From Amantichitinum ursilacus (lineage in GTDB: Bacteria > Pseudomonadota > Gammaproteobacteria > Burkholderiales > Chitinibacteraceae): a DNA stretch of 64,000 bases. Positions 24,521-33,124 of the stretch are shown piece after piece. The stretch is from contig NZ_LAQT01000008.1 in assembly GCF_001294205.1 (NCBI RefSeq), positions 186,001 to 250,000 of the forward strand. Direction: 5' to 3'. The position numbers were made by a program, and so were the translations under genes. Numbering within the stretch: the stretch's first letter is position 1; each line of letters begins with the position of its first letter. The notes below the pieces were generated by a model. It was given only the letters and a program-made list of their open reading frames with translations, was not told where the DNA came from and did no database searches.

Positions 24521-25069
24521 ATGAAAAAGCCGTTGTACGCCGACTATCTGCAATCCCATATCCGCACGGTGCCGGATTGGCCGCAAGCCGGGGTGATGTT
24601 TCGCGATATCACGCCGCTGCTGCAAAATCCCAAAACCTTCCGTTTGCTGGTGGACACCTTTGTGCACCGCTATATGGACGAAAAGCTGGATATGGTGGCA
24701 GGCGTTGACGCACGCGGCTTTATTCTGGGGGCGGTCGTGGCCTATGAGCTGAATCTGGGCTTTGTGCCGATTCGCAAAAAAGGCAAGTTGCCGTTTTTAA
24801 CGGTGGCGGAAGAATACGAACTGGAATACGGTTCGGCCACTGTAGAAATCCATACCGACGCCGTCAAAGCGGGCGATCGGGTGTTGTTGATCGACGATCT
24901 GGTGGCCACGGGCGGCACCATGCTGGCTGCGGCCAAGCTGCTGGGCCGCCTGGGCGCAACCGTCGTCGAAGCGGCGGCCATTGTTGATCTGCCCGAGCTG
25001 GGCGGATCAAAACTGATCGCCGATAATCATCTACCGCTGTTTACGATCTGCGATTTTGCCGGACATTAA
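24521..25069 (+). CDS. apt: Adenine phosphoribosyltransferase
   Basis: 182 residues. Converts adenine plus PRPP to AMP. The PRPP-binding motif [17 protein letters not shown] is at residues ~122-138, and the adenine-specific N-terminal segment [20 protein letters not shown] is present. It lies 26 bases behind the purine permease. The start ATG 24521 has a weak ribosome site. Confidence 0.96.
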   Translation: MKKPLYADYLQSHIRTVPDWPQAGVMFRDITPLLQNPKTFRLLVDTFVHRYMDEKLDMVAGVDARGFILGAVVAYELNLGFVPIRKKGKLPFLTVAEEYELEYGSATVEIHTDAVKAGDRVLLIDDLVATGGTMLAAAKLLGRLGATVVEAAAIVDLPELGGSKLIADNHLPLFTICDFAGH

Positions 25070-25085
25070 GAACGAGGACTTACCC

Positions 25086-25640
25086 GTGACGCTTGAACTC
25101 CCTGAAGCCCATACCATTATCGATAACGCTGACTGCCTGCACGACGAGCAAGAAGTGCTGGCCGCGATCGATCGACTGGGGGTGGACATTACCAAGCGGA
25201 TGTCCAGCAGCAATCCGATTGTGTACACCATCATGAACGGTGGCCTGATTGTTGCCGGCCATCTGTTGCCGCGCTTGCAGTTTCCGCTGGAATGCTCCTA
25301 CCTGCATGCCACGCGCTATCGCCACGAAACCAGTGGCGGCGCGCTTAACTGGCTGGTGCCGCCGCGCGACGATATGAAAGGCCGCAGCGTGCTGATCATC
25401 GACGACATCCTGGACGAAGGCCACACGCTGGCTGCCGTCATCGACCATTGCAAAAAGCTGGGCGCCAAAGAAGTGCTGGTGGCCGTGCTGGTCGACAAGC
25501 TGCATAACCGCAAGGCCCCGGGCGTGAGCGCGGACTTTGTTGGTCTGGCGGTGGAAGATCGCTTCCTGTTCGGCTGTGGCATGGATTATCAGGGCTACTG
25601 GCGCAACACGTTGTCGATCTACGCGGTGAAAGGGCTGTAA
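25086..25640 (+). CDS. hpt: Hypoxanthine-guanine phosphoribosyltransferase
   Basis: 184 residues. The PRPP loop VLIIDDILDEGHTLAAVI is at ~101-118, and the N-terminal PPi loop area reads YTIMNGGLIVAG. It makes IMP or GMP from hypoxanthine or guanine. GTG 25086 with GAGG eight bases upstream is preferred; a TTG farther upstream would overlap apt. Third gene of the purine salvage cluster, followed by a strong terminator. Confidence 0.92.
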   Translation: MTLELPEAHTIIDNADCLHDEQEVLAAIDRLGVDITKRMSSSNPIVYTIMNGGLIVAGHLLPRLQFPLECSYLHATRYRHETSGGALNWLVPPRDDMKGRSVLIIDDILDEGHTLAAVIDHCKKLGAKEVLVAVLVDKLHNRKAPGVSADFVGLAVEDRFLFGCGMDYQGYWRNTLSIYAVKGL

Positions 25641-25664
25641 GCCACCGTAACCGTACGGGCTGTT

Positions 25665-25693
25665 AAAAAAGCGACTTTCGGGTCGCTTTTTTT
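25665..25693 (+). terminator. Terminator of the purine salvage cluster
   Basis: AAAAAAGCGAC/GTCGCTTTTTT stem with a 6-base loop and a seven-T tail, 25 bases after the hpt stop. Confidence 0.88.
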
Positions 25694-25855
25694 GCGTCCT
25701 TATCGCCAGCGTGCACATTGCCCGACACAAATCGCTATAAAAGGAATTGCGCTGACACGGGCGTGGGTGCTTCTCTGATGCGTTTGGCATATGGCGTCTC
25801 CTACACTGCGTAGCGGTGGCGAGCAGCGCCATGACTAACTCGGGAGTAATAAAGC

Positions 25856-26074
25856 ATGATCAAGCTGACTTCGTTGTTGATTGCAGCGGCGCTGGCCATT
25901 CCGGCCGCCGCATTTGCAGAGGGTGAAGCCAACGGCGCCGGTGGCGCGAATGGTGTTGCTACGCCAGAAACGTCGCAAGAAATGCCGATGCACAAGACGG
26001 CCAAAAAGCCGAAAAAAGCTAAAAAAGCCAAAGCATCCAAGCCGGCTGAAGAGCCGCAAGGCAGCGGCAGCTAA
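25856..26074 (+). CDS. Small secreted Lys/Ala-rich protein
   Basis: 72 residues. A clear Sec signal peptide (residues 1-21, LLIAAALAIPAAAFA, cleavage after AFA) is followed by a Gly/Ala part and a strongly basic stretch of repeated KKPKK/KKAKK-type motifs at ~46-60. The mature protein is a ~50-residue periplasmic cationic peptide of unknown role; binding to nucleic acid or cell wall is possible but speculative. GGGAG upstream supports ATG 25856, and a strong terminator follows. Confidence 0.75.
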   Translation: MIKLTSLLIAAALAIPAAAFAEGEANGAGGANGVATPETSQEMPMHKTAKKPKKAKKAKASKPAEEPQGSGS

Positions 26075-26109
26075 GCCCGGTTGTATCAGGCCTGTTACAA
26101 GGCCTGCGC

Positions 26110-26139
26110 AAAAAAGGCATGCCAGTGGCATGCCTTTTT
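26110..26139 (+). terminator. Terminator after the small secreted protein
   Basis: AAAAAAGGCATGCC/GGCATGCCTTTTT stem with a 3-base loop, an almost perfect 13-bp hairpin with A and T runs, so it may work on both strands. Confidence 0.88.
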
Positions 26140-26265
26140 GTATTTATTACGTCAAAATGCAGCCTGCAACCCAGGTGGTTTCCTGGGCTAAAACGTATGG
26201 CCGGATGTGCGATATTCGACGCGTGCGTCACTCACTTCGTCCGCCCCGCAGATTCAGGCGCTGCC

Positions 26266-27480
26266 ATGATCAAAAAAATTCCGTTTGCAGATTTAAAGAT
26301 CGGGATGTACGTCCACGACCTCGATACGGACTGGTTCAACCATCCGTTTATGCGTAACCAGTTTCCGGTGCGCGAGGCCTCCGAGGTCGAACGCATTCGC
26401 GCGGCGGGCATTACGTCGCTCTATATCGATACCGACAAGGGCCTCGACGTCGCCGACGCCCCCACGCGCGAAGAAGTGCGCCAGCGTGTGCACGAAGAAA
26501 TGGTGCAAGCCGTCAGCGCCGAAGCGCCCATCATCCGCATGACGGTCGCCGAAGAAATGGGTCGCGCGGGCCGGATCAAGAATCAGGCCAAGGTGGCGGT
26601 GCAGCAGGTAATGAACGACGTGCGCCTGGGCAAGGTGGTGCAGGTCAGCAGCCTGGAACCGTTGGTGGAAGAAATCTCCAACAGCATCTCGCGCAGCAGC
26701 GGCGCGTTAACGGCCTTGCTGCAGATTAAAACCGCAGATGAATACACGTTTCTGCATTCGGTGGCCGTGTGCGCGCTGATGGTCAGCTTTACCCGTTCGG
26801 TGGGCTTTGATTCCAGCGTGGTGCAACTGGCAGGCATGGGCGGCTTGCTGCACGATACCGGCAAGATGAAGATTCCGTCCGAAGTGCTGAACAAACCGGG
26901 CCGGCTCACCGAGGCCGAATTCGAACTGATCAAGCAACATCCGCGGCTGGGTTGGGATGTGCTGAAAGACGTGCCCGAGATCCCCGATATTGCGCTCGAC
27001 ATTACGCTGCATCACCACGAGCGCTTTGGCGGCGGCGGTTATCCGCATGGCTTGCAAGGCGAGCAGATTTCCACTTTGGCGCGCATGGCCGCCGTGGTGG
27101 ATGTGTACGACGCCATCACCAGCAATCGTTGTTATCACGTCGGCCTGGCGCCCACCGAAGCCTTGCGCCGCATGTGGGAATGGACCCCGTCGCATCTCGA
27201 CCCCAAGCTGGTGCAAGCGTTTATCCGCATGGTGGGCATTTATCCCGTCGGCAGCATGGTCAAGCTGGAAAGCGGCCGCATTGGCGTGGTCAGCGAGTCC
27301 AATACCGAAGAGATGCTCAAGCCGCGCGTTAAGGTGTTCTTTTCCCGGCGCAGCAATTCCTATATTCCGGTGCAGGAAATCGATCTGGCGCGCGCCCCCG
27401 GTTCGGCCGACCGCATCGTCGATTACGAAGACGCCAGCGGCTATAAGGTTGATCCGATGAGGATATTGGCAGGCGTCTGA
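26266..27480 (+). CDS. HD-GYP domain cyclic-di-GMP phosphodiesterase
   Basis: 404 residues. An N-terminal DUF3391-like region (IPFADLKIGMYVHDLDTDWF) precedes an HD-GYP domain at about residues 145-330. Catalytic motifs are visible: LLHDTGKMKIPSEVL (HD), then ITLHHHERFGGGGYPHGL (HHE...GYP) and ARMAAVVDVYDAITSNR. All expected metal-binding His/Asp residues are present, so the enzyme should be active on c-di-GMP. It was started at ATG 26266; the frame is open upstream without a good start. No cyclase gene is adjacent. Confidence 0.93.
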   Translation: MIKKIPFADLKIGMYVHDLDTDWFNHPFMRNQFPVREASEVERIRAAGITSLYIDTDKGLDVADAPTREEVRQRVHEEMVQAVSAEAPIIRMTVAEEMGRAGRIKNQAKVAVQQVMNDVRLGKVVQVSSLEPLVEEISNSISRSSGALTALLQIKTADEYTFLHSVAVCALMVSFTRSVGFDSSVVQLAGMGGLLHDTGKMKIPSEVLNKPGRLTEAEFELIKQHPRLGWDVLKDVPEIPDIALDITLHHHERFGGGGYPHGLQGEQISTLARMAAVVDVYDAITSNRCYHVGLAPTEALRRMWEWTPSHLDPKLVQAFIRMVGIYPVGSMVKLESGRIGVVSESNTEEMLKPRVKVFFSRRSNSYIPVQEIDLARAPGSADRIVDYEDASGYKVDPMRILAGV

Positions 27481-27576
27481 CATACAGCCCCAGCGCGCGC
27501 ACCCACTATCGTTGCAGGCTGATCCGCAATGCGATCAGCAACCAACAACGAGCAAACCCAACAGGGGAGTGGCGCG

Positions 27577-28677
27577 ATGGATCAAGTACGGTATGGCGTG
27601 GTGGGCTGTGGCTGGATCAGCCAACAATATTTTTTGCCCGGTGTCGCCAACACAGGCAACTCAAGCGTGGGCGCGTTGGTGTCGGATGACGAGGCCAAAC
27701 TGCGTCAGCTCGGCGATCGTTACCACGTGCCAGCCGAAGCTCGCTATGGCTACGAGCAGTTCGAGCAAATGCTGGATGCCGATGTGGTCGACGCGCTGTA
27801 CATCGCCACCCCCAACTGGAAACACCTCGAATTTGCCGTCACCGCGCTGGAGCGCGGCATTCCCGTGCTGCTGGAAAAACCCGCCGCCGTGAGCGTGGCT
27901 GAATGCCAGGCGATGATCGAAGCGGCCGAGCGCGGCAACGCGCCGTTGATGTTGGCTTATCGCCTGCACTTTGAACCCGCCACGCTGGCCGCCGTCGCCG
28001 CGGTGCGCGAAGGCAAGCTGGGCGATGTGCGGCTGTTTACCTCCACCTTTGGCCAGCCGGTCGACCCGGCCAACCATCGCGCGCACAGCGGTTTCTGGGC
28101 GGGCCCGGTGGCCGATATGGGTCCGTACCCGATCAATGCCGCCCGGATGTTGTTTGGCGCGGAGCCGATCGAAGTTCACGCCACCGGCACGCGCCGCGCC
28201 GAGCTGGAATTTGATTTCCACGACACCGTCGCCGTGACGCTGCGCTTTCCGGGCGAGCGGCTGGCGCAGTTTGTCGTTAGCTATGCCGGCTCCGCGGGGG
28301 TAAACACTTATCGCATCGTCGGCACGCAAGGCGATCTGCGCGTGGAACCGTGTTTTGATCTGTCGGTGGACTATCACCACTATCTGACCATCGATGGTGA
28401 AAGCAGCCATCAAACCTTTATGCAGACCGACCACTTTGGCGGCGAAACGCAGTATTTCTCCGAATGCGTCATTCAGGGCAAAAAGCCCGAACCCGATGGT
28501 CTTGAGGGCCTGGCCGATGTACGCATCATCGCCGCCATCGAAACCGCGCTCACCACCGGCCAGCCGCAATTGCTGGAACCGTTTGACCGCGGCCAGCAGG
28601 TTGATCCCGCCAATGCGCGCCATCTCAGCCCGGTGGAATTGCCGCCGCTGGTGGATGCCGCCACGCCGCAAGGCTGA
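27577..28677 (+). CDS. Gfo/Idh/MocA family oxidoreductase
   Basis: 366 residues. The N-terminal Rossmann fold begins YGVVGCGWISQQYFLPGV (dinucleotide-binding GxGxxx), followed by the family motif EKPAAVS near residue 105 and the C-terminal alpha/beta domain. It probably oxidises or reduces a sugar using NAD(P). The substrate cannot be read from sequence. GGGGAG upstream supports ATG 27577. The next gene (topoisomerase IB) begins at once, which looks like co-transcription without an obvious functional link. Confidence 0.9.
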   Translation: MDQVRYGVVGCGWISQQYFLPGVANTGNSSVGALVSDDEAKLRQLGDRYHVPAEARYGYEQFEQMLDADVVDALYIATPNWKHLEFAVTALERGIPVLLEKPAAVSVAECQAMIEAAERGNAPLMLAYRLHFEPATLAAVAAVREGKLGDVRLFTSTFGQPVDPANHRAHSGFWAGPVADMGPYPINAARMLFGAEPIEVHATGTRRAELEFDFHDTVAVTLRFPGERLAQFVVSYAGSAGVNTYRIVGTQGDLRVEPCFDLSVDYHHYLTIDGESSHQTFMQTDHFGGETQYFSECVIQGKKPEPDGLEGLADVRIIAAIETALTTGQPQLLEPFDRGQQVDPANARHLSPVELPPLVDAATPQG

Positions 28678-28678
28678 T

Positions 28679-29803
28679 ATGGCTGCCACCATGAATGCTC
28701 ATACCGCTCAGGTTGCCAAAGCGCTGAAAGCCGCCATCAAACCGCCACCGCCCGCGCCAGTGGCGGCCACCTCCGATGTCGACGCCGCCAGGGCCAGCGC
28801 CAAACTGGCCGGGCTGCGTTATGTCAGCGACGACAAACCCGGCATCAGCCGCATCGTTCGGCGCGGCAAAACGCAGTACGAGCTAAAAGGCGAGCGCGTT
28901 ACCGACCCGACCACGCTGGCGCGCATCAAAGCCCTGGTGATCCCGCCCGCGTGGACCGATGTATGGATCTGCCCGCAAGCCAATGGCCATCTGCAAGCCA
29001 CTGGCCGCGATGCCAAAGGCCGCAAGCAATATCGCTATCACACGCGCTGGCGCGAAGTGCGCGACGAATCCAAATATCACCGCATGCTGGCGTTTGGCCA
29101 CGCGCTGCCGCAAATCCGCGAGCGCGCCGCGCAAGATGTGGCGCAGCGCGGCATGCCACGCACCAAAGTGCTGGCGGCGGTGGTGTTGCTGCTGGAATCC
29201 ACCCTGATTCGCGTCGGCAATGATGAATATGCCAAAGCCAATAAATCGTATGGCCTGACCACCATGCGTAATCGGCATGTGGATATCAGCGGCAATACGG
29301 TGCGGTTTCATTTTCGCGGCAAATCGGGCAAGCAACACGATATCGAACTGTCAGACCGGCGCCTGGCGCGCATCGTGCAGAAGTGCCGCGAATTGCCGGG
29401 GCAGGAGTTATTCCAGTATCTGGACGAAGACGGCGAACGCCATGGCGTCGATTCATCCGACGTGAATGAATATCTGAAAGAAATTGCAGGCGAGGATTAC
29501 ACCGCCAAAGATTTCCGCACATGGGCGGGCACGGTATTGGCGGCGGGCGAACTGGCGCGTAGCTGGCCATACGATTCGGATACGGAGGCCAAGCGGCATA
29601 TTGCGGCCACGGTGCAGACCGTCTCGCAACGGCTGGGCAACACGCCTGCGGTGTGCCGCAAGTGTTACATCCATCCGGTGATCATCGAGGCCTATCAGCG
29701 CGGCGCCGTGCTTGATCCGGACAAAGCCCGGGCCGACATTCCGGTGCGCGAGCTGGAACTGGAAGTATTGGGCTTTCTACAGCGGCAACTAGACAGCGTG
29801 TGA
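28679..29803 (+). CDS. DNA topoisomerase IB
   Basis: 374 residues, the small bacterial (poxvirus-like) type. N-terminal domain motifs are GLRYVSDDKPGISRI and IPPAWTDVWICPQANGHLQA. Catalytic residues visible are Arg in STLIRVGNDEYAKANKSYG, Lys in HFRGKSGKQHDI, Arg in KDFRTWAGT, and the nucleophile Tyr near the end in CRKCYIHPVII. It relaxes supercoils through a 3'-phosphotyrosine. The start overlaps the area just after the previous stop; ATG 28691 is an alternative. Confidence 0.93.
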   Translation: MAATMNAHTAQVAKALKAAIKPPPPAPVAATSDVDAARASAKLAGLRYVSDDKPGISRIVRRGKTQYELKGERVTDPTTLARIKALVIPPAWTDVWICPQANGHLQATGRDAKGRKQYRYHTRWREVRDESKYHRMLAFGHALPQIRERAAQDVAQRGMPRTKVLAAVVLLLESTLIRVGNDEYAKANKSYGLTTMRNRHVDISGNTVRFHFRGKSGKQHDIELSDRRLARIVQKCRELPGQELFQYLDEDGERHGVDSSDVNEYLKEIAGEDYTAKDFRTWAGTVLAAGELARSWPYDSDTEAKRHIAATVQTVSQRLGNTPAVCRKCYIHPVIIEAYQRGAVLDPDKARADIPVRELELEVLGFLQRQLDSV

Positions 29804-29931
29804 TCGTGTGTCGGGCGTTGCGGCCGCAATGTCCTACAGCAGGTTGCGCACCATGCTGGGCGCAATGGGCACCGCGTTGGCGCAGACTGGTTTCTCCAAC
29901 GGCGCAAGCCGCATAACACGGAGTGCTTATC

Positions 29932-30267
29932 ATGCAAACCAGCGAATTCCAGCAACGTTTTTCCCAGATCGAACGCAGCGTGCAAAACGCCGCACAGACG
30001 TGTCGCCAAACGCAAAACGTGCCGCAACAGCTGAAGGACACCATTGCCCAGCTTGATACGCAATCGCAGCAAGCCAGCCAGCAATTTGCCAGCCAGTCTG
30101 CCGATGCACCCGAGCAGCAGTTTGCGCAAGCGGTCGACCGTCTTGAACAACTGGGCGACCAGGCCATGCAGGCCGTGCGCCAGAACAACGACATCGACAG
30201 CAAGCTGCGTGATGCGGTGAAACAAGCGCATGACCAGCTCAGCCAGTTGAAGCATCAACTGCACTAA
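29932..30267 (+). CDS. Small Gln-rich coiled-coil protein
   Basis: 111 residues, about a fifth Gln, with continuous helix prediction and heptad-like spacing (e.g. FAQAVDRLEQLGDQAMQAV). There is no signal or membrane segment. CGGAG upstream supports ATG 29932. A strong terminator follows. I do not recognise a family; it may be a small cytoplasmic structural or stress protein. Confidence 0.65.
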   Translation: MQTSEFQQRFSQIERSVQNAAQTCRQTQNVPQQLKDTIAQLDTQSQQASQQFASQSADAPEQQFAQAVDRLEQLGDQAMQAVRQNNDIDSKLRDAVKQAHDQLSQLKHQLH

Positions 30268-30290
30268 GCGGCAATCGCCCGGTGCAACGC

Positions 30291-30322
30291 AAAACGGCAT
30301 GGAGCTATCCATGCCGTTTTGT
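30291..30322 (+). terminator. Terminator after the coiled-coil protein
   Basis: 13-bp perfect stem AAAACGGCATGGA/TCCATGCCGTTTT, 4-base loop, then TTTTGTTTAT. Confidence 0.85.
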
Positions 30323-30328
30323 TTATAG

Positions 30329-30494
30329 GGTGGGTCTGGACCCACCAGCCAAAGCCGCGAACAAGAATGCCAACATCCGCGTACCAGCCACTCACTTTGA
30401 ACGCTGGGTCTGGACCCACCAGCCGAAGCCGCGAACAAGAACACAACCGATAGCGTGCTAATGGGCCACTTTGAAGGGTGGGTCTAGACCCACC
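30329..30494. repeat. Array of three palindromic repeats at an exact 74-bp period
   Basis: Palindromes GGTGGGTC-N2-GACCCACC lie at 30329-30346, 30403-30420 (left arm one base off) and 30477-30494, so each starts exactly 74 bp after the last. The two 56-base spacers share ends (agcc-aagccgcgaacaagaa on the left, cactttgaa on the right) but have unlike middles of about 27 bases. The array fills the gap between the coiled-coil gene and ndpA. Confidence 0.88.
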
Positions 30495-30501
30495 CTATGC
30501 G

Positions 30502-31509
30502 TTAATCGCCCAGCAGTTCTTTGCGTAGTTGTTCCGGCACGTTGTACAGCACGATGGTGTCGTTCTGTTTGTTGTAGATGACGTCGCCGGAGCGCAAAGC
30601 GCCGCGTTCAAATTCCAGCTTCCAGCCCGGCGCGGCGGCTTTGAAGCGCATCAACGGTTTGATGGCGCGACGGTCGGGCACAAAGCCGCTGCTTAATTCC
30701 AGCTTTTCATCGGCCAGCGCCTCGCGCATGGCGGCGGGCGCATCGGGCCAGACTTTTTCGGCCACTTCATCCAGGCTGACCGGACGCGCATCGTCGCCCA
30801 GCTCGTCCAGATAAGTGTGGGCGCGCGCAAACAACGTATCGCGCGCCTCGTGGCCCAGCTGGGTTTTGGCGACAAAGTTTTCCAGACCCTGCACCAGCTT
30901 CTGCGTTTCTTTCAGCGCCGTCACCACGTCGTTGCAGCCCAGAAACAGCTTGAAGTACTGCGCCACATCACCACGGCCTTTCAGGAAAGACAAATAGCGA
31001 TCCGCGCCTTGCTGCCACGCGTCCAGATCCACCCGGCCCGCCACGCGCAGGTTGTCCATGTCCAGATGCACGCTGTCGGTGATGTCCATATTGGCGCCGA
31101 TCGCTGTGCCGATGACTTCGGACACCAGCGCTACCAACAAAAACGGCCCGGTTTCGTTGCGGGCATGCGCGATCAGGATATAACCGCCAGTGGCGGCAGG
31201 CTCCTGCTCGGCGCGCACTTGCAGTTGTTCCATCATTTGCTGGCTGAACGACACGAAATCGAGCGTATTATCCAGCGCCCATTGCCGCACCAGGCGCGGT
31301 ACCGGAAAGGTGGTTTCGTCACTTTCAAACTTGCCAAAACCCTTGCCCAGACGGCTGGTGTACAGCTGGCACAGATGGTCCACCAGACGTTGCGCGGTGG
31401 CGCTCACCGGCACTTCGTTGGGGCGCAGATGCGTGCTGGCCGGGCCGTTGGCGGCTTTCTCAAGGTGGTGGACGATCAGATGGTGGATGGTGTTGGGCGA
31501 GGTCGACAT
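30502..31509 (-). CDS. ndpA: Nucleoid-associated protein NdpA (YejK family)
   Basis: 335 residues, matching the E. coli protein length. Typical segments are the N-terminal NTIHHLIVHHLEKA, MDITDSVHLDMDNLRVAGRV near residue 140, RYLSFLKGRGDVAQYFKLF and the C-terminal FERGALRSGDVIYNKQNDTI. It binds DNA as part of the nucleoid; the detailed role is unclear. The reading frame extends upstream to 31656, but ATG 31509 (or 31521) fits the family N-terminus. Its 3' end lies against the palindromic repeat array. Confidence 0.9.
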   Translation of the reverse strand: MSTSPNTIHHLIVHHLEKAANGPASTHLRPNEVPVSATAQRLVDHLCQLYTSRLGKGFGKFESDETTFPVPRLVRQWALDNTLDFVSFSQQMMEQLQVRAEQEPAATGGYILIAHARNETGPFLLVALVSEVIGTAIGANMDITDSVHLDMDNLRVAGRVDLDAWQQGADRYLSFLKGRGDVAQYFKLFLGCNDVVTALKETQKLVQGLENFVAKTQLGHEARDTLFARAHTYLDELGDDARPVSLDEVAEKVWPDAPAAMREALADEKLELSSGFVPDRRAIKPLMRFKAAAPGWKLEFERGALRSGDVIYNKQNDTIVLYNVPEQLRKELLGD

Positions 31510-31681
31510 CGGGTGTTCCATAAACAGCAAAAGCGGGTGCCGCAATGTAGCAGAACGGCACCCGTCCCGCACGCGGCGCACGGTATCGGCATGGTCCGGC
31601 GAGCGGCCGTATTGCGGAAAGCGGGGCTGGGGCAAACGCGGCCAGGCTGGTAGCATGCCGCCTCTCTCTAAAGGTCATCTC

Positions 31682-32572
31682 ATGCTGTTGTCGGGTCGCG
31701 GGTTTGCATATTCATTGGGCGCATCGCTGGTGTTTGCCACGCTGGGCGCGTACGCGGCATGGCTGCATCCGCTGGATGGCATGGCCATCGTGGCCTGGCG
31801 CGTGACGTTTACCATTCCCGCCATGTGGCTGGTGCTGATGCTGCTACGCCAGACCGACCGCTTCTGGGCGCTATGCGGCCGCATGAAGCGCGAACCGATC
31901 TTGTGGCTGGTGTTGCCGGTGGCGGCGTTTTTGCTGTTTGTGCAGCAATGGCTGTTTATGTGGGCGCCCGGGGTAGGGCGGCTGATGGAAGTGTCGCTGG
32001 GCTATTTTCTGTTGCCGCTGGTGATGGTGCTGGCGGGCTTCTTCTTTTACAAAGAACGCCCGACGCCGCTGCAATGGTTGGCGGTCGGTTTTGCCTGCGT
32101 CGGCGTAATCCACGAAATCTGGCTGACGCGCGCGTTTTCGTGGGTGACTCTGCTGACGGCCGCGGGTTACCCGCCGTACCTGATGTTGCGCCGCTGGGCC
32201 AAGCTTGATCCCGTCGCCGGTTTTTTACTGGAAAGCCTGTTTATCCTGCCGTGCGTGGCGTGGTATCTGGCCAGCCACGACGCCGCCACGCATGCGCTTA
32301 CGCTGCGGCCCATGCTGTGGCTGATGTTGCCGCTGCTGGGCATCCTGACCGCCACCGCGTTTGCGCTGTATCTGGCCGCCAGCAAACTGCTGCCGTGGAG
32401 CGTGCTGGGCATCCTTGGTTATGTGGAGCCGGTGCTGCTGTTTTTTATCTCGATCCTGTTTCTGGGCGAGCCGTTTACCGCAGCGGGGCTGGGCACCTAT
32501 ATCCCGATCTGGATCGGCGTGCTGCTGACCTGCGGCCATAGCTTGCATACGCTGCGAACCCAGCAGGCATAG
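31682..32572 (+). CDS. rarD: RarD-type DMT superfamily transporter
   Basis: 296 residues with ten predicted membrane segments in two EamA-like halves. RarD-specific patterns include GRLMEVSLGYFLLPL near residue 103, FFFYKERPTPLQWLA and GYVEPVLLFFISILFLGEPF near the end. Substrate is unknown; RarD is annotated as chloramphenicol-sensitive protein. The TAG stop is the first three bases of a palindromic repeat unit (TAGGGTGGGTC). The gene is divergent from ndpA, about 170 bases apart. Confidence 0.88.
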   Translation: MLLSGRGFAYSLGASLVFATLGAYAAWLHPLDGMAIVAWRVTFTIPAMWLVLMLLRQTDRFWALCGRMKREPILWLVLPVAAFLLFVQQWLFMWAPGVGRLMEVSLGYFLLPLVMVLAGFFFYKERPTPLQWLAVGFACVGVIHEIWLTRAFSWVTLLTAAGYPPYLMLRRWAKLDPVAGFLLESLFILPCVAWYLASHDAATHALTLRPMLWLMLPLLGILTATAFALYLAASKLLPWSVLGILGYVEPVLLFFISILFLGEPFTAAGLGTYIPIWIGVLLTCGHSLHTLRTQQA

Positions 32573-32590
32573 GGTGGGTCATGACCCACC
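32573..32590. repeat. Dispersed palindromic repeat (copy with centre AT)
   Basis: GGTGGGTCATGACCCACC directly after the rarD stop, followed by the tail actcaaagtggc shared with other copies. It could also act as the rarD transcript 3' hairpin. Confidence 0.88.
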
Positions 32591-32700
32591 ACTCAAAGTG
32601 GCTCGTCAAGCTTACTGCCCGTGGCGTATGGCTTCGGGTGTTGGGTCTTGGTTCAACCTGTTGACTGCACTACCGCACTGGCATCCACCGTGCGGGAGAT

Positions 32701-33015
32701 TTACGGCGCGGGATATTTGATGGCATTCAGCACCATTTTGCGCGCGATGGCGTCGCCCAGATCCACGCCCAGCACGTCGGCCAGCCGCAGCATATACATC
32801 ATCACATCGGCCATTTCCTGGCCCACCGCATCCAGCCGCGCCGGATCGTCCTTCAACGCCACCGCCTGTTCGGGCGTCAGCCACTGAAAATGCTCCAGCA
32901 GCTCGGCCATTTCCACCGACATCGCCATCACCAGGTTTTTGGGCGTATGAAACTGCGGCCAGTCGCGCGCCACAGCAAATTCGCGTAATTGTTGCTGGAT
33001 GTGTGCGACGTCCAT
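32701..33015 (-). CDS. MazG-like nucleotide pyrophosphohydrolase
   Basis: 104 residues. The family motif is visible: LVMAMSVEMAELLEHFQWLT (ExxE helix) and VGQEMADVMMYMLRLADVLG (ExxD helix), which bind the metal ions. This small all-alpha type (RS21-C6/dCTPase-like) hydrolyses (d)NTPs such as dCTP analogues and helps sanitise the nucleotide pool. A ribosome site AAGGAACAC precedes ATG 33015. It is divergent from ribA. Confidence 0.9.
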   Translation of the reverse strand: MDVAHIQQQLREFAVARDWPQFHTPKNLVMAMSVEMAELLEHFQWLTPEQAVALKDDPARLDAVGQEMADVMMYMLRLADVLGVDLGDAIARKMVLNAIKYPAP

Positions 33016-33124
33016 TTCAGAGTGTTCCTTCTTGTGATGCGGCTATACGCACCAGCAGTGGGTTGAATAATTTGCAGTGCACCATCATCTACCAGGCTCA
33101 AATCTGAGTCTAATCGGGCCCTAC

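Noticed and set aside
30329-30494. 74-bp array as a CRISPR-like array
   Set aside because: Only two spacers, repeats are self-complementary, and single copies of the same palindrome are scattered elsewhere.
33016-33124. FMN riboswitch before ribA
   Set aside because: The 109-base gap is too short and lacks the RFN-element motifs.
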